Shown here: positions 35,400-46,575 of the stretch, one piece after another
Numbering within the stretch: the first letter of the stretch is position 1
How the letters are laid out: the number at the start of each line of letters is the position of its first letter
DNA from: Rhizaria sp. SCN 62-66
Taxonomy: Eukaryota > Rhizaria, unplaced
NCBI GenBank assembly: GCA_001724265.1
Contig: MEDY01000184.1
Coordinates: 1 to 64,000 of the forward strand
Reading direction: 5' to 3'
DNA: 64,000 bases
The notes under the pieces: generated by a model
Seen by the model: only the letters and a program-made list of their open reading frames with translations
The model's database searches: none
Told to the model about the DNA's origin: nothing
Translations under genes and position numbers: made by a program

Positions 35400-38300
35400 A
35401 TGCACCGGTCGTCGTTTACTATGGCGTCGCTTGGTGGCACCGCAATCGGCCCCCGATGGTCCACAGCGACCCAAACCGCACGAAAACGTAAGCAGACTTT
35501 TCGCCATCCATCGTTTCACCCTCAGTTACTCTAGGTCTCATTCACCCGTACTCGGCTGCGCTCACCTCGCGATGTTTTCATATTTTTTATTCCTCTTTAG
35601 CGACCGTGTCGCCGTTTGCGGCGCCCATATCGGCACGCGACATGCTCCCCCGGCCCCCGCCGCAAGCGCGCAACGGCTCACTCTACGACGCCTACTGCGC
35701 TTCCAACGGCGCAGCGAGCGCCCGCGGCGGCCGGGCTGGCGGCGGGCCCCCATTCATACTGATTGACCTGCCACTCGACAGCAGCCCGGGCCAGCCCGGC
35801 GCGAGCAGCGACAGGAGCCGGAGCAAGCAGCGCCCGCCGCAGTCACAATTGCCGTCCTCGCGGCCCACAGCAGCGGACGTGTCCAAGTCAGCACAGCGAT
35901 CCGGCCGCCGCACTGGTGACGGCAACGGCGACGATGACGACGGTGGTGGTGACGGCAACGACTCTGGAGCTCCACGTCGCAAACGCTCGCGCTCTTAGTC
36001 GCGCTCTGAAGCCAAAGGCGGCAAGGGCGACGCATCTGCGAAGGCGACGCCGAAGACGCCAGAGACGCGCTCCCGCGCCCGCGCCCGCGCCCGCGCGAGA
36101 TCGCGCTTGCGCACCGGCCCCCGCGCCACCGGTCTTGCGTACGCTGAGTCACGCTCGCGCTCGCGCTCTCGGTCGCAGTCGCACGATCGGTCAAAGCAGC
36201 CTCAACAGCAGCAGCTGCAGCAGCAGCGGCTGCCGCGGCCGCACAGCGCGCCCGCGAGCGGTGCGCGGCTGGCGCACCAGGCGTACGTGCGCGTGCAGGC
36301 GCAGCAGCGGCACCGCGCCGTGCTGCGCCGCCTGCGCTCGGCCGCCCCGCGCGCCGCCGCAGACTCGGCCGCGGTCGGCGCGGGGAATGTCACCGCGCGG
36401 TCCGCCGTCGCGCCCGCCATGCGGCTCCACTTCCAGCACCAGCTGCTTGCCGCGCGCGCCGCGCGAGAGGCCGCCGTCGAGGTTGACAACGGCTGGATCC
36501 AGCGCAGGCTGCTCGCCATCGCGCGCAGGCCGTCCAACTACAGCTCAAATAATAACATCAACAACATCAGCTATGACAATGCTGCTGATGCTGCGCCTGC
36601 GTCGGCGCGCGAGTCGTGGCAGCGCGTGTGGGCCTCGGCGGCGGCCGCGGCGGCTGCGGCGGCATCGGCGCGCGCCTCGGCCCAGGCTGCCGCAGAGGCT
36701 GAGGCCGAGGTCCGGCGGGCTCGCGCCGCCGCGCCCCGGCCCAAGCCCAAGCCGCGGGCGGCGTCGGCCCCGCCGGGCGGCCGCGGGGGCAAGGGCAAGA
36801 AGGGCAAAAGGAGCAAAAAGGCGTGGAATTTTGCTGCGGGCGCGCCCCCGCCGTCTGCGCGCAAAGCCTCGGGCTCCAAGAACAACACAGCCTCGACAGA
36901 TGTAACCGGTGCTGAGGCTGATGGCGACGCTGACGGTGATGGCGATGACAAGCAAGACCAGGACCAAGAGAAGAAACGCTCTCGGTCGCGGTCGCAGTCA
37001 AAGGCCCTCCCGCGGCGGCCGCAGTCAGCTCCTCCAGGCTCGAAAAACCAGGACAGCAAGATCAAGTCCAGCGTCACGGAGAAGGACGATAAGTCGAGTG
37101 CTCGGGCCAGCGCCAGCGCCCGTGCGATAGCGGGCGGCAGTGCGAGCGTCCGCGGCCGCAGTCGCAGCGGCGGCGCGGGCGGTGGCGCTGCGCCGCTGCA
37201 ACGGCCGCCGTGGTCACTCAAGGGCGCGGTGCCGCTGACGCCCGCGACGGAGCGCCGCCGCCTGCGCTCAAAGTCGCGCTCTCAGTCGCGCTCACATTCG
37301 CGGCCACAGCCGCTGTCACGGCAGCAGTCCTGCGGCGGCGACCATGCCGCGCATGCGACCAGCGGCTCGGCAGTGACTATAAAGCGCGCGCCGTACCTCT
37401 GCCCCAACAGCGCGCGCCGTGCCGCGTTCGCCGAGTCGACGGCACGGCTGAACCTGGCGCTCGCGCAGCGCCTCGCCAAAGTCAAGGTGAGTCACAATAT
37501 AATCTTAATCTATTTGAGATATAGTCGTTCAACTCTGTTTCGGGTAAAATCTTTACGATCTCACATTCTATTCCTCTCTATTTTTTTTTATTTTTTTGCA
37601 CCACAGCCCTCATATTCTTTCTCTGCACGCTCGCCATCAGCCCACAGCCGCAACAACAACAACAACAACAGCGCATACGTCTCCAGCACGAACAACGCCG
37701 GTGTTAGCCACCCCGGTCGCGACGCGTCCTCCGCGGCCGCGCACCGCCGCGACCCCCACGCCAGCGGCGACGACGTGCCGGCGTCCGTGCGGCAGTACAG
37801 GCGCGCCAGCGTCACCGCGCTGGCCTCCGCGGCAGAGACGCACCGGCTGCGGCGCGCCACGCTCACGGGCACCAGCGCCACCGGCGGCGGCATGAGCGGT
37901 TCGAAGAGGAGCAGCTTGAGCACCGGCGTTGCGTTGACGGGCGATGCATTGTTCCCTAATTTCCCACAACCTCAGCAGCAGCAACAACAGCAAGAGCAGC
38001 AGCAGGGCCAGCAGCAGCAGCAACAGCAGCAGTCGCGGCGGCGCTCTCGATCGCGCACCCGGTCACGGCTCCAGCCGCAGCCTTAGTCCCGGTCCGCGTC
38101 GCCCGCGTCGCCGGCGCGCGCCCCCTCCCCGGCCGCCGTGGCCGCCGCGGCCGCCGCGCGCGCGCACGCCGCCGCCGCTCCCTACGCCGCCGCCGCCGCG
38201 CCCCGCGGCGCGCGCGCTCTGTTGCGGCAGGTTTCTGCCGCCCGTGCGCGCTGCAACGACGACACGCGCCGCAGCCGCAGCAGCAGCCGCAGTCAAAGCC

Positions 38301-38582
38301 ACAGTCCAAGTCGCGGCGGCCGCCCCGGCACGGCTTGTGGCGACACCGCTCTGAGCAAGGGCGACGACAAGCCCCCCGCCGGCAAGAGCAAGGGCCGGAG
38401 CCGGAGCAAGAACCGCGGCGCGAGTCGCAACGCAGGCGGAGGCAGAGCGGCTGTGGGCGGCGGGCGGGCGCGGTGCGCGGTCCTGGCCCCGGCGCCGCCG
38501 CCCGCGCCGCGGCCCAGCGCCAAGCCCGGGGTGCCCGTGCAGCGCGCGCACACGAGGCACGCCACACAGCGCTCGGCTCAAT

Positions 38583-38628
<46 letters not shown>

Positions 38629-39406
38629 GCAGGAGCAGAGCGGCGGTGCGCAGTATAACAAGTACATCGACGACGCAAGCCGCAGCCGCAGTTGCAGTCG
38701 CGCACGCGCGATTGCAGGTGCTGGGCCGGGTGCTGGAGCTGGGTTACGCCGAGGGCAGTCACGGGCGCGTGCGAATGCTCCAGGTCCCGTCGAGTCGCTG
38801 CTCGACTCTCTCACTCTCGCAGACGCGAGCAGCACGAAAAACAAGTCACGGCGGCCCCACGCTATGAGTCGCCTCGCATACCCCGCAACAGCTGCTGCTG
38901 CGAGTAGTAGCCGTCCTAACCCCGCACCTTCGCTTGTGTCCGGCTGGTCCCAAAGCTTTGATCACCGTTGTTCCGGCAACGATCAGGATGACCGTAACGG
39001 CGGCGGTGGCGGTGGCGGTGGCGGTGGCGGTGGCGGTGGCGGTGGCGGTGACGGCGACTCGTGGGGCGGCCCGCCGCTGCGCAGCGCGCGGCTCGGCGCG
39101 CTGCGGCCGACAGGAGCGGGGCAGGGCGGCCGGGTGGGCCGGCGGCCCAGCGCACGTGCTGACTCAATCAGCGCGACGCTGCCCGCCCCGCTCATCAGCA
39201 CCACTCCTGCTGGCAGCAATGTGGGCGGTGGTGCTGGGTGGGCTGACGAAGCCGGCGCGCTTGCGCGCGCGCTCAACGGCAACAACAACGCAGCCGGCGC
39301 GCAGCAGCGGCAACAACAACAACAGCAGCAGAGGCCTGCGTCGCGCGTGAGGTCGATGGCGACTGCGCGCAACGACCCGGGCACGTACAGTGTGTCCATG
39401 GGCTAA
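35400..39406 (+). CDS. Large RS-, Ala- and Gln-rich protein with three in-frame UAG codons
   Basis: Exons 35400-35487, 35601-37486 and 37607-39406 (TAA), 1257 residues if UAG is read as an amino acid. Donors are GTAAGC and GTGAGT, unlike the usual GTACGT. In-frame TAG codons lie at 35996, 38084 and 38582 (codons 162, 818 and 984). On both sides of each the frame, GC3 bias and amino-acid character continue, and no AT-rich intron is present. The protein is built from RS clusters (SRSRSRSQSHDRSK, SKSRSQSRSHSRP), Ala-rich helices (SWQRVWASAAAAAA), PHSAPASG / RPQSAPPGS / RAASAPPGG repeats, Gln runs and a poly-Gly run (39001-39050). RS repeats suggest an RNA-processing or nuclear-speckle role, but I see no RNA-binding domain. 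The standard code would cut it into four pieces. Confidence 0.75.
35996..35998 (+). other. In-frame TAG, probable sense codon (Gln)
   Basis: Reads RRKRSRS-TAG-SRSEAKGG. Elsewhere the same protein contains SRSQSH, SRSQSK and SRSQSRS, so Gln fits exactly. Confidence 0.85.
37487..37606 (+). other. Stop-free 120-nt intron in the RS/Gln gene
   Basis: GTGAGT to CACAG, AT-rich with a T-run before the acceptor, so clearly intron-like. Its length is a multiple of three and it has no in-frame stop, so retention would add about 40 mostly hydrophobic residues. Confidence 0.7.
38084..38086 (+). other. In-frame TAG, probable sense codon (Gln)
   Basis: Reads RSRLQPQP-TAG-SRSASPASPARAPS. Gln would extend the Q-P alternation before the RS segment. 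GC-rich on both sides with no intron. Confidence 0.85.
38582..38584 (+). other. In-frame TAG at the head of a Gln run
   Basis: Reads RHATQRSAQ-TAG-QQQQQQ. TAG precedes a CAG run, one base different from CAG. Confidence 0.9.
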
Positions 39407-39823
39407 TCGATGCTCATATACAATGTTTTAGGATCTATTTAGTTTAGTATTTGTCCTCAATTTTCCCAAGTTTATCATCGTTACATTAGCAGCCACGTAG
39501 TACGCACATGACAACAAGAGTGAGTAGTACGCGATCAATACATTATTCATAGCTTTTCCAATCAAAATAACAATCATAAATGTACCAAATCACACAAGTT
39601 CGTTAATATTTATTAATTGTTTGCATTGTTGTTATATTTGCTTTTGTAGTCCGTCATCGCCTTCACAGGAAGTTGGTGTTCATGCAAGGACATATGATAC
39701 TTCGCTCGCCACAAACTTCAAGTGCCTTGTTCATGTATGTATGTAAGCACCTCATTTTATGCGCCCTTCAAAGTACATTGCTCGAACATAAAAGCAATCG
39801 ATCGATCGCGCGCGCTTGCTTGC
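39407..39823. other. Convergent 3' spacer
   Basis: AT-rich, about 400 bp between the stop codons of the RS/Gln gene and the aldo-keto reductase. No gene seen. Confidence 0.5.
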
Positions 39824-40810
39824 TTACTCATCGCGGAAGAAGGGCTTGCCGACCTCTCCGTCGAAGCTGTAGGGGTTGAGCGAACGGCGCTGGGGCGTAA
39901 CGGCGAGCAGGCTCTTCATGTCATCCTCGTCAAGCTTAAGCTTGAGCGCGTCGAGGTTCTGCTGCACGCGCACGGGGTTGCTGGTGCGCGGAATGACACC
40001 GCGGCCCAGCTCGATGTGGAAGCGGATCGCCACCTGCGCCGGCGTGCAGCCGTGCTTGGCGGCCACGGCCTGCACCGCAGCGTTGCCGAACAGGTCCAGC
40101 GGGGGCTGCCCGTCGTCGGACGGGTTGGCGTTGAAGGGGGAGTAGGCCGTTATGGCGACTTTGCCCTTGCCGTCGGCGTCGCGGCCGGTGACCTCGGCCA
40201 TCTCGGCCTCGAGAGCGACCTGGTTGAAGTACGGGTGCGACTCGACCTGGTTCATCACCGGGTAGTGCTTCTGCACAGAGTCCCAGACCTGCTTGAGCTG
40301 CGCGGCGGAGTAGTTCGAGACGCCGACGGCGCGCGCGAGCCCGGCCTCGACGACCTGCTCCATGCCGCTCCACGTCTCGGCGAGAGAGCAGGGGTACAGC
40401 GCAATCGCACCGGACTCCGTCTTGGCGGGCACCAGCGGCGTCGCGCTGGGCTGCCAGTTGGTGGGCCAGTGCACAAGGTAGAGGTCGACGTAGTCGAGAC
40501 CGAGGCGCTGGAGCGAGGCGCGGCACGCGGGCACCACGGCGTCGGGCGCGTGGTCGGTGTTCCAGACCTTGGTCGTCACGAACAGCTCCTCGCGCGTGCA
40601 CAGACCGTCCTTGATGGCGCGCGCAATCGCGCGGCCAACGGCCTCCTCGTTGCGGTAGATCGAGGCGGCGTCGATGTGGCGGCAGCCCTTGGCGATAGCG
40701 AGGTAGACCATCTCATCAGCCACATCGCCGGCGAGCTGCCAGGTGCCGAAACCGAAGCAAGGCATCTTCTGGCCGGTCGCAAGGGTCACAAACGGGGTTG
40801 CGGCGGACAT
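39824..40810 (-). CDS. Aldo-keto reductase
   Basis: Single exon, 328 residues, ATG at 40810, TAA stop. NAD(P)H-dependent (beta/alpha)8-barrel oxidoreductase for aldehydes or ketones. The tetrad is visible: Asp and Tyr in RHIDAASIYRNE, Lys in FVTTKVWN, His in LYLVHWPTNW. The family signature GVSNYSAAQLKQV and cofactor-binding VIPRTSNPVRVQQNL near the C-terminus are intact. Length fits the AKR norm. The substrate cannot be assigned; aldose-reductase-like AKR1/AKR4-type enzymes are the closest impression. Confidence 0.93.
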   Translation of the reverse strand: MSAATPFVTLATGQKMPCFGFGTWQLAGDVADEMVYLAIAKGCRHIDAASIYRNEEAVGRAIARAIKDGLCTREELFVTTKVWNTDHAPDAVVPACRASLQRLGLDYVDLYLVHWPTNWQPSATPLVPAKTESGAIALYPCSLAETWSGMEQVVEAGLARAVGVSNYSAAQLKQVWDSVQKHYPVMNQVESHPYFNQVALEAEMAEVTGRDADGKGKVAITAYSPFNANPSDDGQPPLDLFGNAAVQAVAAKHGCTPAQVAIRFHIELGRGVIPRTSNPVRVQQNLDALKLKLDEDDMKSLLAVTPQRRSLNPYSFDGEVGKPFFRDE

Positions 40811-41612
40811 ACAACAAAACTACCAAGATGGAATACATTGACAGGAGTGAGAGGTGAGAGATAGATCGACGGAGGGGGAAGTTCAGAAGCAAGTTCGCGA
40901 TGGTTTCGGTGTCATAGGAATTAAGATGAAGTGCCCTGTCGATATAACGAATGATCAAGACATATAATTTTATATAAATAATTAAATGTTAGTATTTTAT
41001 CAAAGCAAACGGGTTTCGAAACAAATGACGATCAAACACGCTCAGGTTATCGTTTTGTTTTGGATTGCACCAAAGATCTGCAAGATGTGCTCACGTCACT
41101 GTCACCCCGTCACCGTCACCGTCACCGTCACGTCGCCACTACCATCGACGAGTTTATAATGACTTACAGTGAGAGTAAACAGAAAAGAAACGAGATTTTA
41201 AGGTTGTTTGTGTTTTATTGATAAAGGGTTGTGGTGCATAAATACAAAAAAAAAAGACTGTACCGAGCCGTCCTTGTCCGTTCAAAACCGCCGGCGTCAA
41301 GGAAGCAGCCCGAGTGAAATACAGGGGAGAGCACCTCATACTAATTGTTGTTGCTAAAGTAGCGTCTTTGGAGTTTGGTTATCGAGTGTTTGTAAAGGGT
41401 GGAGTGACTGTTGCTGTCATAGTGTAGCTGCAGTCAATCTCACAGAGACGCGCGCGCGAGAGCGCACGCGAGAGCGAGTGTGGGCGAGAGCGAGTGTAAG
41501 CTCGAGCGTAAGCTCTTTGTTGTTCGCCATTATGTAACTGTTTCAGCTCCCGTCAAGCGCTCTCTTCCGCGGCGTCTCGCCGCCCCACCCGCCGCGCGAC
41601 CCACGGCCTCAC
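40811..41612. other. Spacer upstream of the aldo-keto reductase
   Basis: About 800 bp, mostly AT-rich, with a GTCACC tandem repeat near 41094-41133 and a purine-rich GAGAGCGAGTGTGGGC repeat near 41450-41510, probably 3' of the next gene. No coding frame supported. Confidence 0.45.
41094..41136. repeat. Short GTCACC tandem repeat
   Basis: CACGTCACTGTCACCCC followed by four units of about GTCACC, then GTCACGTC. The minus strand reads GGTGAC repeats, related to the dispersed GTGACCGTGAGC word. Confidence 0.8.
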
Positions 41613-42658
41613 TCACATGGCGTAGTGGGCGATAGCCTCGAAGATGACGTAAGCGCTGACGCCGGCCGTGGCGAGCACGACGAGGCGCGCGGGCACCTCG
41701 CTGGGGCGCTGCACGGCGGGCAGCGCGGAGGAGTTGGCGACGTGGTGCAGCGTGAGGGCGTCCGTCTGCGTCAGCGTGCTGCGAGCGAAGCCGATGTCGG
41801 GCTTGGTCACGGCCGAGGCGGGGTAGGTGACCGACACCGTCACGTCGCGCGGGCTGTGGAAGAGCGCCGAGATGGGCGTGTCGGCGGCCAGAGGCACGTC
41901 GTTGACAGAGAACTTGACCACGGGCACCACGGGGTTGAAGAGCTGGAACGCGGCGTCGGGGATGCGCGAGTTGCCCGCGGCCTGCCACGAGGACTGCATC
42001 TCGCCGGCGAGAGCGGAGAAGGTGGTGTCGAGCGGCACGACGATGTCCTTGACGGTCAGCGAGTCAGACTTAGAGCCGGCAGGGGCTGTGTGTGTGTGAG
42101 AAGCGCGGGGTGTGGGAGCACATGGGGGAGGCAAGGGGGAAGGAGAAGAGGTCAAGGTGAGGTTACAGTGAGAAATGAAACGGTTCGAGACAGATAGCGA
42201 GTCACATGTGAAAGGGAGTTGAGGCTTCTTGTTTACGTACGCTTGAAGAACATGCGAAAGGTCAGGGCAACGACGGGGGCACTGCCGACAGCGTCAGCCT
42301 TGGTGGCGTAGTGGCGGAACATCATGATGTTCGCGAGGCGAGGGGTGGAGATGAGATTGCCATCGGACAGGATGGGAGTCTTGGTCACCTTGCCGCCCTC
42401 AGCAAGGAACTTCTCGCGGGCCTCCTGCACAGGCTTGATGTTCAGGCCGTAGCGCTCGTCCATGACAACGTCGTAGGTGCCAAAGACGTGGGCAATCGCA
42501 TCGTCGTGAGGCAGACGGGGCATGGTCGTCTGGAAGCTCGCGCGGGCGAGGGGCGCCTTGAGAACGGGAGAGACGACGCTGGTGGCAGAAGCAGTCATGC
42601 CAGACACCAGAGACTTGGCACCGCCAACGCGACTAAAACGCTGAATAGCAGAACGCAT
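41613..42658 (-). CDS. Unknown, probably mitochondrial tail-anchored protein
   Basis: Two exons: 42658-42241 and 42085-41613 (TGA), 296 residues; donor GTACGT, acceptor CACAG, phase 1. The N-terminus MRSAIQRFSRVGGAKSLV is a good mitochondrial presequence candidate. A Met/Phe-rich part follows (LANIMMFRHYATKAD, ALTFRMFFK). The second exon encodes a beta-rich stretch (VKDIVVPLDTTFSALAGEMQ, PVVPVVKFSVNDVPLAADTP). The last 24 residues (RLVVLATAGVSAYVIFEAIA) form one hydrophobic helix next to the stop, suggesting membrane anchoring. I do not recognise the family; a lineage-specific respiratory-complex or import subunit is conceivable. Confidence 0.7.
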
Positions 42659-43454
42659 TTCGCAAACGTTTGTTTTTTCAAACCTTAAAACACGCGACCT
42701 ACGTCTCGTCTTTTACTTTTTTCTGCCACCGTTGGGCCCGTTCCGCGGCTTACTTAGCCTCGGCCACAGGGCCGAAAAAAGGAAACCCAGAGTGACCGTG
42801 AGCAGAGCTTCATTCCGCCCAAGTTTCAACGTCATAAACGCTCTATTATAAATTGACAGTGTTGCATCCTGCTATAAACATGTCTTTGAAACCTGGTTGT
42901 TTAGTTGTGTCTTCTTGTTGCACATTACCTGGCGCGATATCTTTGGAAATAAGGGCGCCCACAGTCAAGCTTGACCACAGCTGAAAGAGGTCAGACTGGC
43001 AGAAAAGTGGAGTCGAGAAACGATTAAAGGAATCGACAATTATGACCGCAAAGCTCTTTGCAATTGATGCACCCTATGTGCAATGAGTTATTTGACGTAG
43101 TATTTAAATTGTTGCGCTTGAAGCCGTCTTCTATTTTGTGTTTGACTCTGTCGGAGGAGCGCCACGTGTGAGGGTCTATCTCACCCCTTCCCTCATCGCG
43201 TGCCACTGCTGCGCCTTTTCCATCTTTGCACATTCGCTGACGACTTTCTTCACCCTATTTCCTCGCCTTTGTAACACTCCGCATTCTCTCTCACGTGTGG
43301 CTCGGCCGACGTATACGCGTTCACAGGACCAACACTCCAGTCCCAGAGCTGGTAAGACAAGCACCTTTCGTATCTCCAGCATTCCCCGCCCCCTCGCCCC
43401 TCCGCGCAGCCCCCGCTCCCCGCCCGCCCACCCTCCTCCGGCCCTGGCCGCCGC
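42659..43454. promoter_or_regulatory. Divergent promoter region
   Basis: About 800 bp, AT-rich in the middle, containing AGTGACCGTGAGCAGAG at 42791-42807. The right 250 bp is pyrimidine-rich and may hold the 5' UTR, possibly with an intron (GGTAAGAC at about 43350, several CAG acceptors). No coding sequence supported. Confidence 0.45.
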
Positions 43455-46031
43455 ATGTCCTACTCCGGTGCCGCGCCCCCCGCGATGTCGCTGACGATGC
43501 CGCTGCCGCCCAAAGGGCTCGCGGCGCAGAAGAAGGTCACGGTCACGCTCGACCCGCTCCTCGTCGCCGGCGCCACGCTCCCCGGCGCGCCCGGCGCTTC
43601 CGCCTCCGCCTCAGGCGCGGGCGGCTACGGCAGCTACGGCCACGGCGCCGGCCACGGCTGCGGCCCGTCGTCGTCGTCGTCGTCGTTGATGACTGGCGCG
43701 CCGCTGCCGGTGCCCGCGCCGCTGCCGCCGTCCGCGTACGCCGTGGCGGGCCCGCATCCGGACCTGCCGTTCATCCTCACGCTGGCCTCGCAGGAGATCG
43801 CCACGGCCGTTGACGCGTACCTCGAGACCACCGTCACGCCGCTTGTCCGCAGCGCCGTCAACATCGCCGCGGGCTTCACCATGGCCGCCCATCAGCTGCA
43901 ATAGCAGACCTCCTCATCCTCCTCTTCCTCGGCCGTTGCCGCCGCCGCCGCCGCGGCCGCGCGGCCCGTGGACCCGGCGTTGGTGGCGCAGGTGCACGGC
44001 GCCGTGCGCTCGATGGTGGCCGCGTGCCGTGCCTCTGTCGTGCCGTGGTTGCGCGAGCAGCTCGCCGAGCAGGCCGCCGCCATCGCGCGTGCCTCGCTCG
44101 ACGCGCGGCCGCTCGACGCGCGCGCGCTCGCCGCCGTCGAGAGCAACCCGTTCATGGCCTACAGCACGCCCCACCAGTACGCATACGCCGCCTCCTCGTC
44201 ATCCGGCCATGGCAGTCAGTTCGCAGGCCCTATGGCGGTGGCAGGAGGCTCGGGCGCGTCGCCGACGCTGGCGGGCGCGCGCCACATGCGCAAGCGCTCC
44301 AGCGACATGCGCGACGCGCGCGTTGGCAGCGCCAACGCCAACTTGGCCTCCAGCTCCCACTACAACGGCGGCGGCGGCGGCAACAACCTGGCGATGCAGC
44401 GCAGCAGCACGGCCTCCCCCGGCCCCGGCGCGGGCCCCAACAGTAGCAACAGCGGCGGCGGCGGCAGCGACGCGTACCGCACACTGGAGCGGCTGTGCCG
44501 CGCGGGCGACACGCAGGCGCTGGCGGACGCGATCAACGAGGCGCTGGTGTCGGCGCCCGACGCGGCGGCGGCGTGGCTGGGCCCCCAGGGCCGCGCGCGC
44601 TCCTCGCTGCTGCACGTCGCGGCGTCGCTGCGGCGGCCCGACATGTGCGCCGTGCTGGTGAATCTGGGCGCGAACCCGAACCTGGTTAACGCGCGCGGCG
44701 TCACGCCCGTGCTGGTCGCGCTCGACGCCGGCGACGCGGGCTCCGCGCGGGCCATGGCCGAGCGCGGCGGGCGGCTGCCGCGCCAGGAGCTGGCGGCCGT
44801 CGAGGCGCGGCTGGGTCGCGCGCTGGACTCCGAGCTGACCGCCGATCTGCTGGCGCCGCCCGTGGACAACGCCGCGTGGGACGCCGAGAACGCGGCCAAC
44901 CCGCCGCTGTCCTTCTCTCGCCCGCCCACCTCGATGACCGGGGCCGCGGCCGGGGCCGGGGGCGTTGCGGGCAGCGCGTCCCCGCAGCTCGGCGCCAGCG
45001 CCAACAACACCGCTGGCACCAACAGTGCGGCCGCGGCTGCGGCTGCGGCGGCGGGCGGCGTGTCTGCCGAGTACGCGCGGTCCGTGCTGATGACCGTACC
45101 GCCGACCAAACCCGCGGACGCGACGGAGAAGCAGGTGGGCAAGATGCTCGACAAGCTCGTGCGCTTCGGCGACCAGGCCACGCTCAAGACCTTCCTGGAC
45201 TCGCTCAGCACGGGCGAGAGGCTGCTGCACACGGGCCCCACGGGCCACTCCAAGTCGACGCTGCTCTTCACGGCGGCGTGGAACAAGCGCAGTGACTTGT
45301 TCGATTTACTTATCGCGGGCGTGGGCGTGGACGTGAACCACCGGAACCTGCGGCGCAACACGGCGCTGCTCATGTCGGTGGAGCAGGGCGACATGGACGC
45401 TGTGGCGCTGCTGCTGCAGTACGGCGCCTACGCCACCGAGCGCGACCTTAAGGAGCTGGAGGCGCGGACCGGCCACGGCTGTGATCCCGCGATCGTGGCG
45501 CTGCTGATGGACAACTACAAGTCGCGCAAGGCCATGGGCGAGTTCGACAAGGTCAAGGACGAGAAGGCTACGGTGACGGCGTCCAACGTCAAGAAGGCGC
45601 TGGCGGCGCTGTCGCCCGAGAAGAGCGCGTTCCGGCAGGACATCCACAAGGAGCTGGAGCGGCACGTCAAGTTCGGCGACCCCGCCAAGGTGCGCGGCAT
45701 GCTCGAGGCGCTTCCGCAGGCCTCGCGCGACGCTCATCTGGGCCCCGTGGGGATGTCCAAGTCGACGCTGCTCTTCACGGCGGCCTGGCACCGACGCGCC
45801 GACATGTGTCGCGTGCTGGTCGAGTGCGGCGCCGACGTGACGCACCGCAACGTGCGGCAAAACAGCGCCGTGTCGATGGCCATCGAGCAGCACTCGCTCG
45901 AGACCGTCGAGGCATTGCTTGAGACCGGCGCCGACAGCTCGGCGCAGGAGGTGCGGGAGATTGAGAAGCGGACGAACAAGCCCGTGCCAGAGCAGATCAC
46001 CGACGCGATCTTCGACTGGTGCGGCAAGTAA
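43455..46031 (+). CDS. Ankyrin-type protein with three tandem modules and one in-frame UAG
   Basis: One exon, 858 residues if the TAG at 43902 (codon 150) is sense; TAA stop. ATG at 43455 (MSYSGAAPPAMSL). The N-terminal third is low complexity, with amphipathic helices around codon 150 (IATAVDAYLETTVTPLVRSA; WLREQLAEQAAAIARASLD). Three related modules of about 125 residues follow. Each has a leading helix (ERLCRAGDTQALAD, DKLVRFGDQATLKTF, ERHVKFGDPAKVRG), then SLLHVAASLRRPDM or STLLFTAAW, then NLVNARGV / NHRNLRRN / THRNVRQN, then a helix ending in an acidic -ELEARTG-like word. Ankyrin hairpins bind proteins; the partner is unknown. Both sides of the UAG share frame and codon bias, and the module region is downstream of it. 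Confidence 0.8.
43902..43904 (+). other. In-frame TAG, probable sense codon (Gln)
   Basis: Reads MAAHQLQ-TAG-QTSSSSSS. The conserved ankyrin modules lie downstream in the same frame with no intron signals, so termination here would discard the folded part. Confidence 0.85.
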
Positions 46032-46575
46032 GGCGAGACTGACGCTGACGCTGATGCTTTTTGCGACTGAAATCGTCTTCTTGCAGTGGCCCAAGTCTAC
46101 AAGTCTTTCCTTGTGTCTGTCTTTTGTTTTTGTTGTGATTGTCGTTGCAATTGTGATTTCTCACCAGTGCTTTCGCTGTCCTTTTCTCATCCTTGTTTAT
46201 CGAGTTTGTTTTCCACGACGGAGTTGTGTCACGCTGCTGTTCCGTTGCGTTGTTTCTCTACAGCGCATCGACTGCAGTAACTCCCCCAACCCCACATTCC
46301 TTTTGTAAATGATAACTTTTTTTTTTCACACTGGTCATACTTTGACCACATATCAAGAGGTAGAGACGTTGCTGTTTACCATTGTTACAGTTTACAGTGG
46401 CGCTCTCTGCGTATCCACCCTTGCTCTGTCTTGTGGTCTTACTTGTTTGTTTACCGTAATCAATACAAACTCCGTCAATTGCACTCTGAGCGCCGATTTT
46501 GATTAATTCAACTTAATTTGTGCTCCTCTTCAATTTTGTTTTCACTATAGAAGTGGTCTTCGACCTCTATTCCCC
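46032..46575. promoter_or_regulatory. Spacer between ankyrin and His-rich genes
   Basis: AT-rich 540 bp holding the 3' end of one gene and the promoter of the next. Nothing else recognised. Confidence 0.45.
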
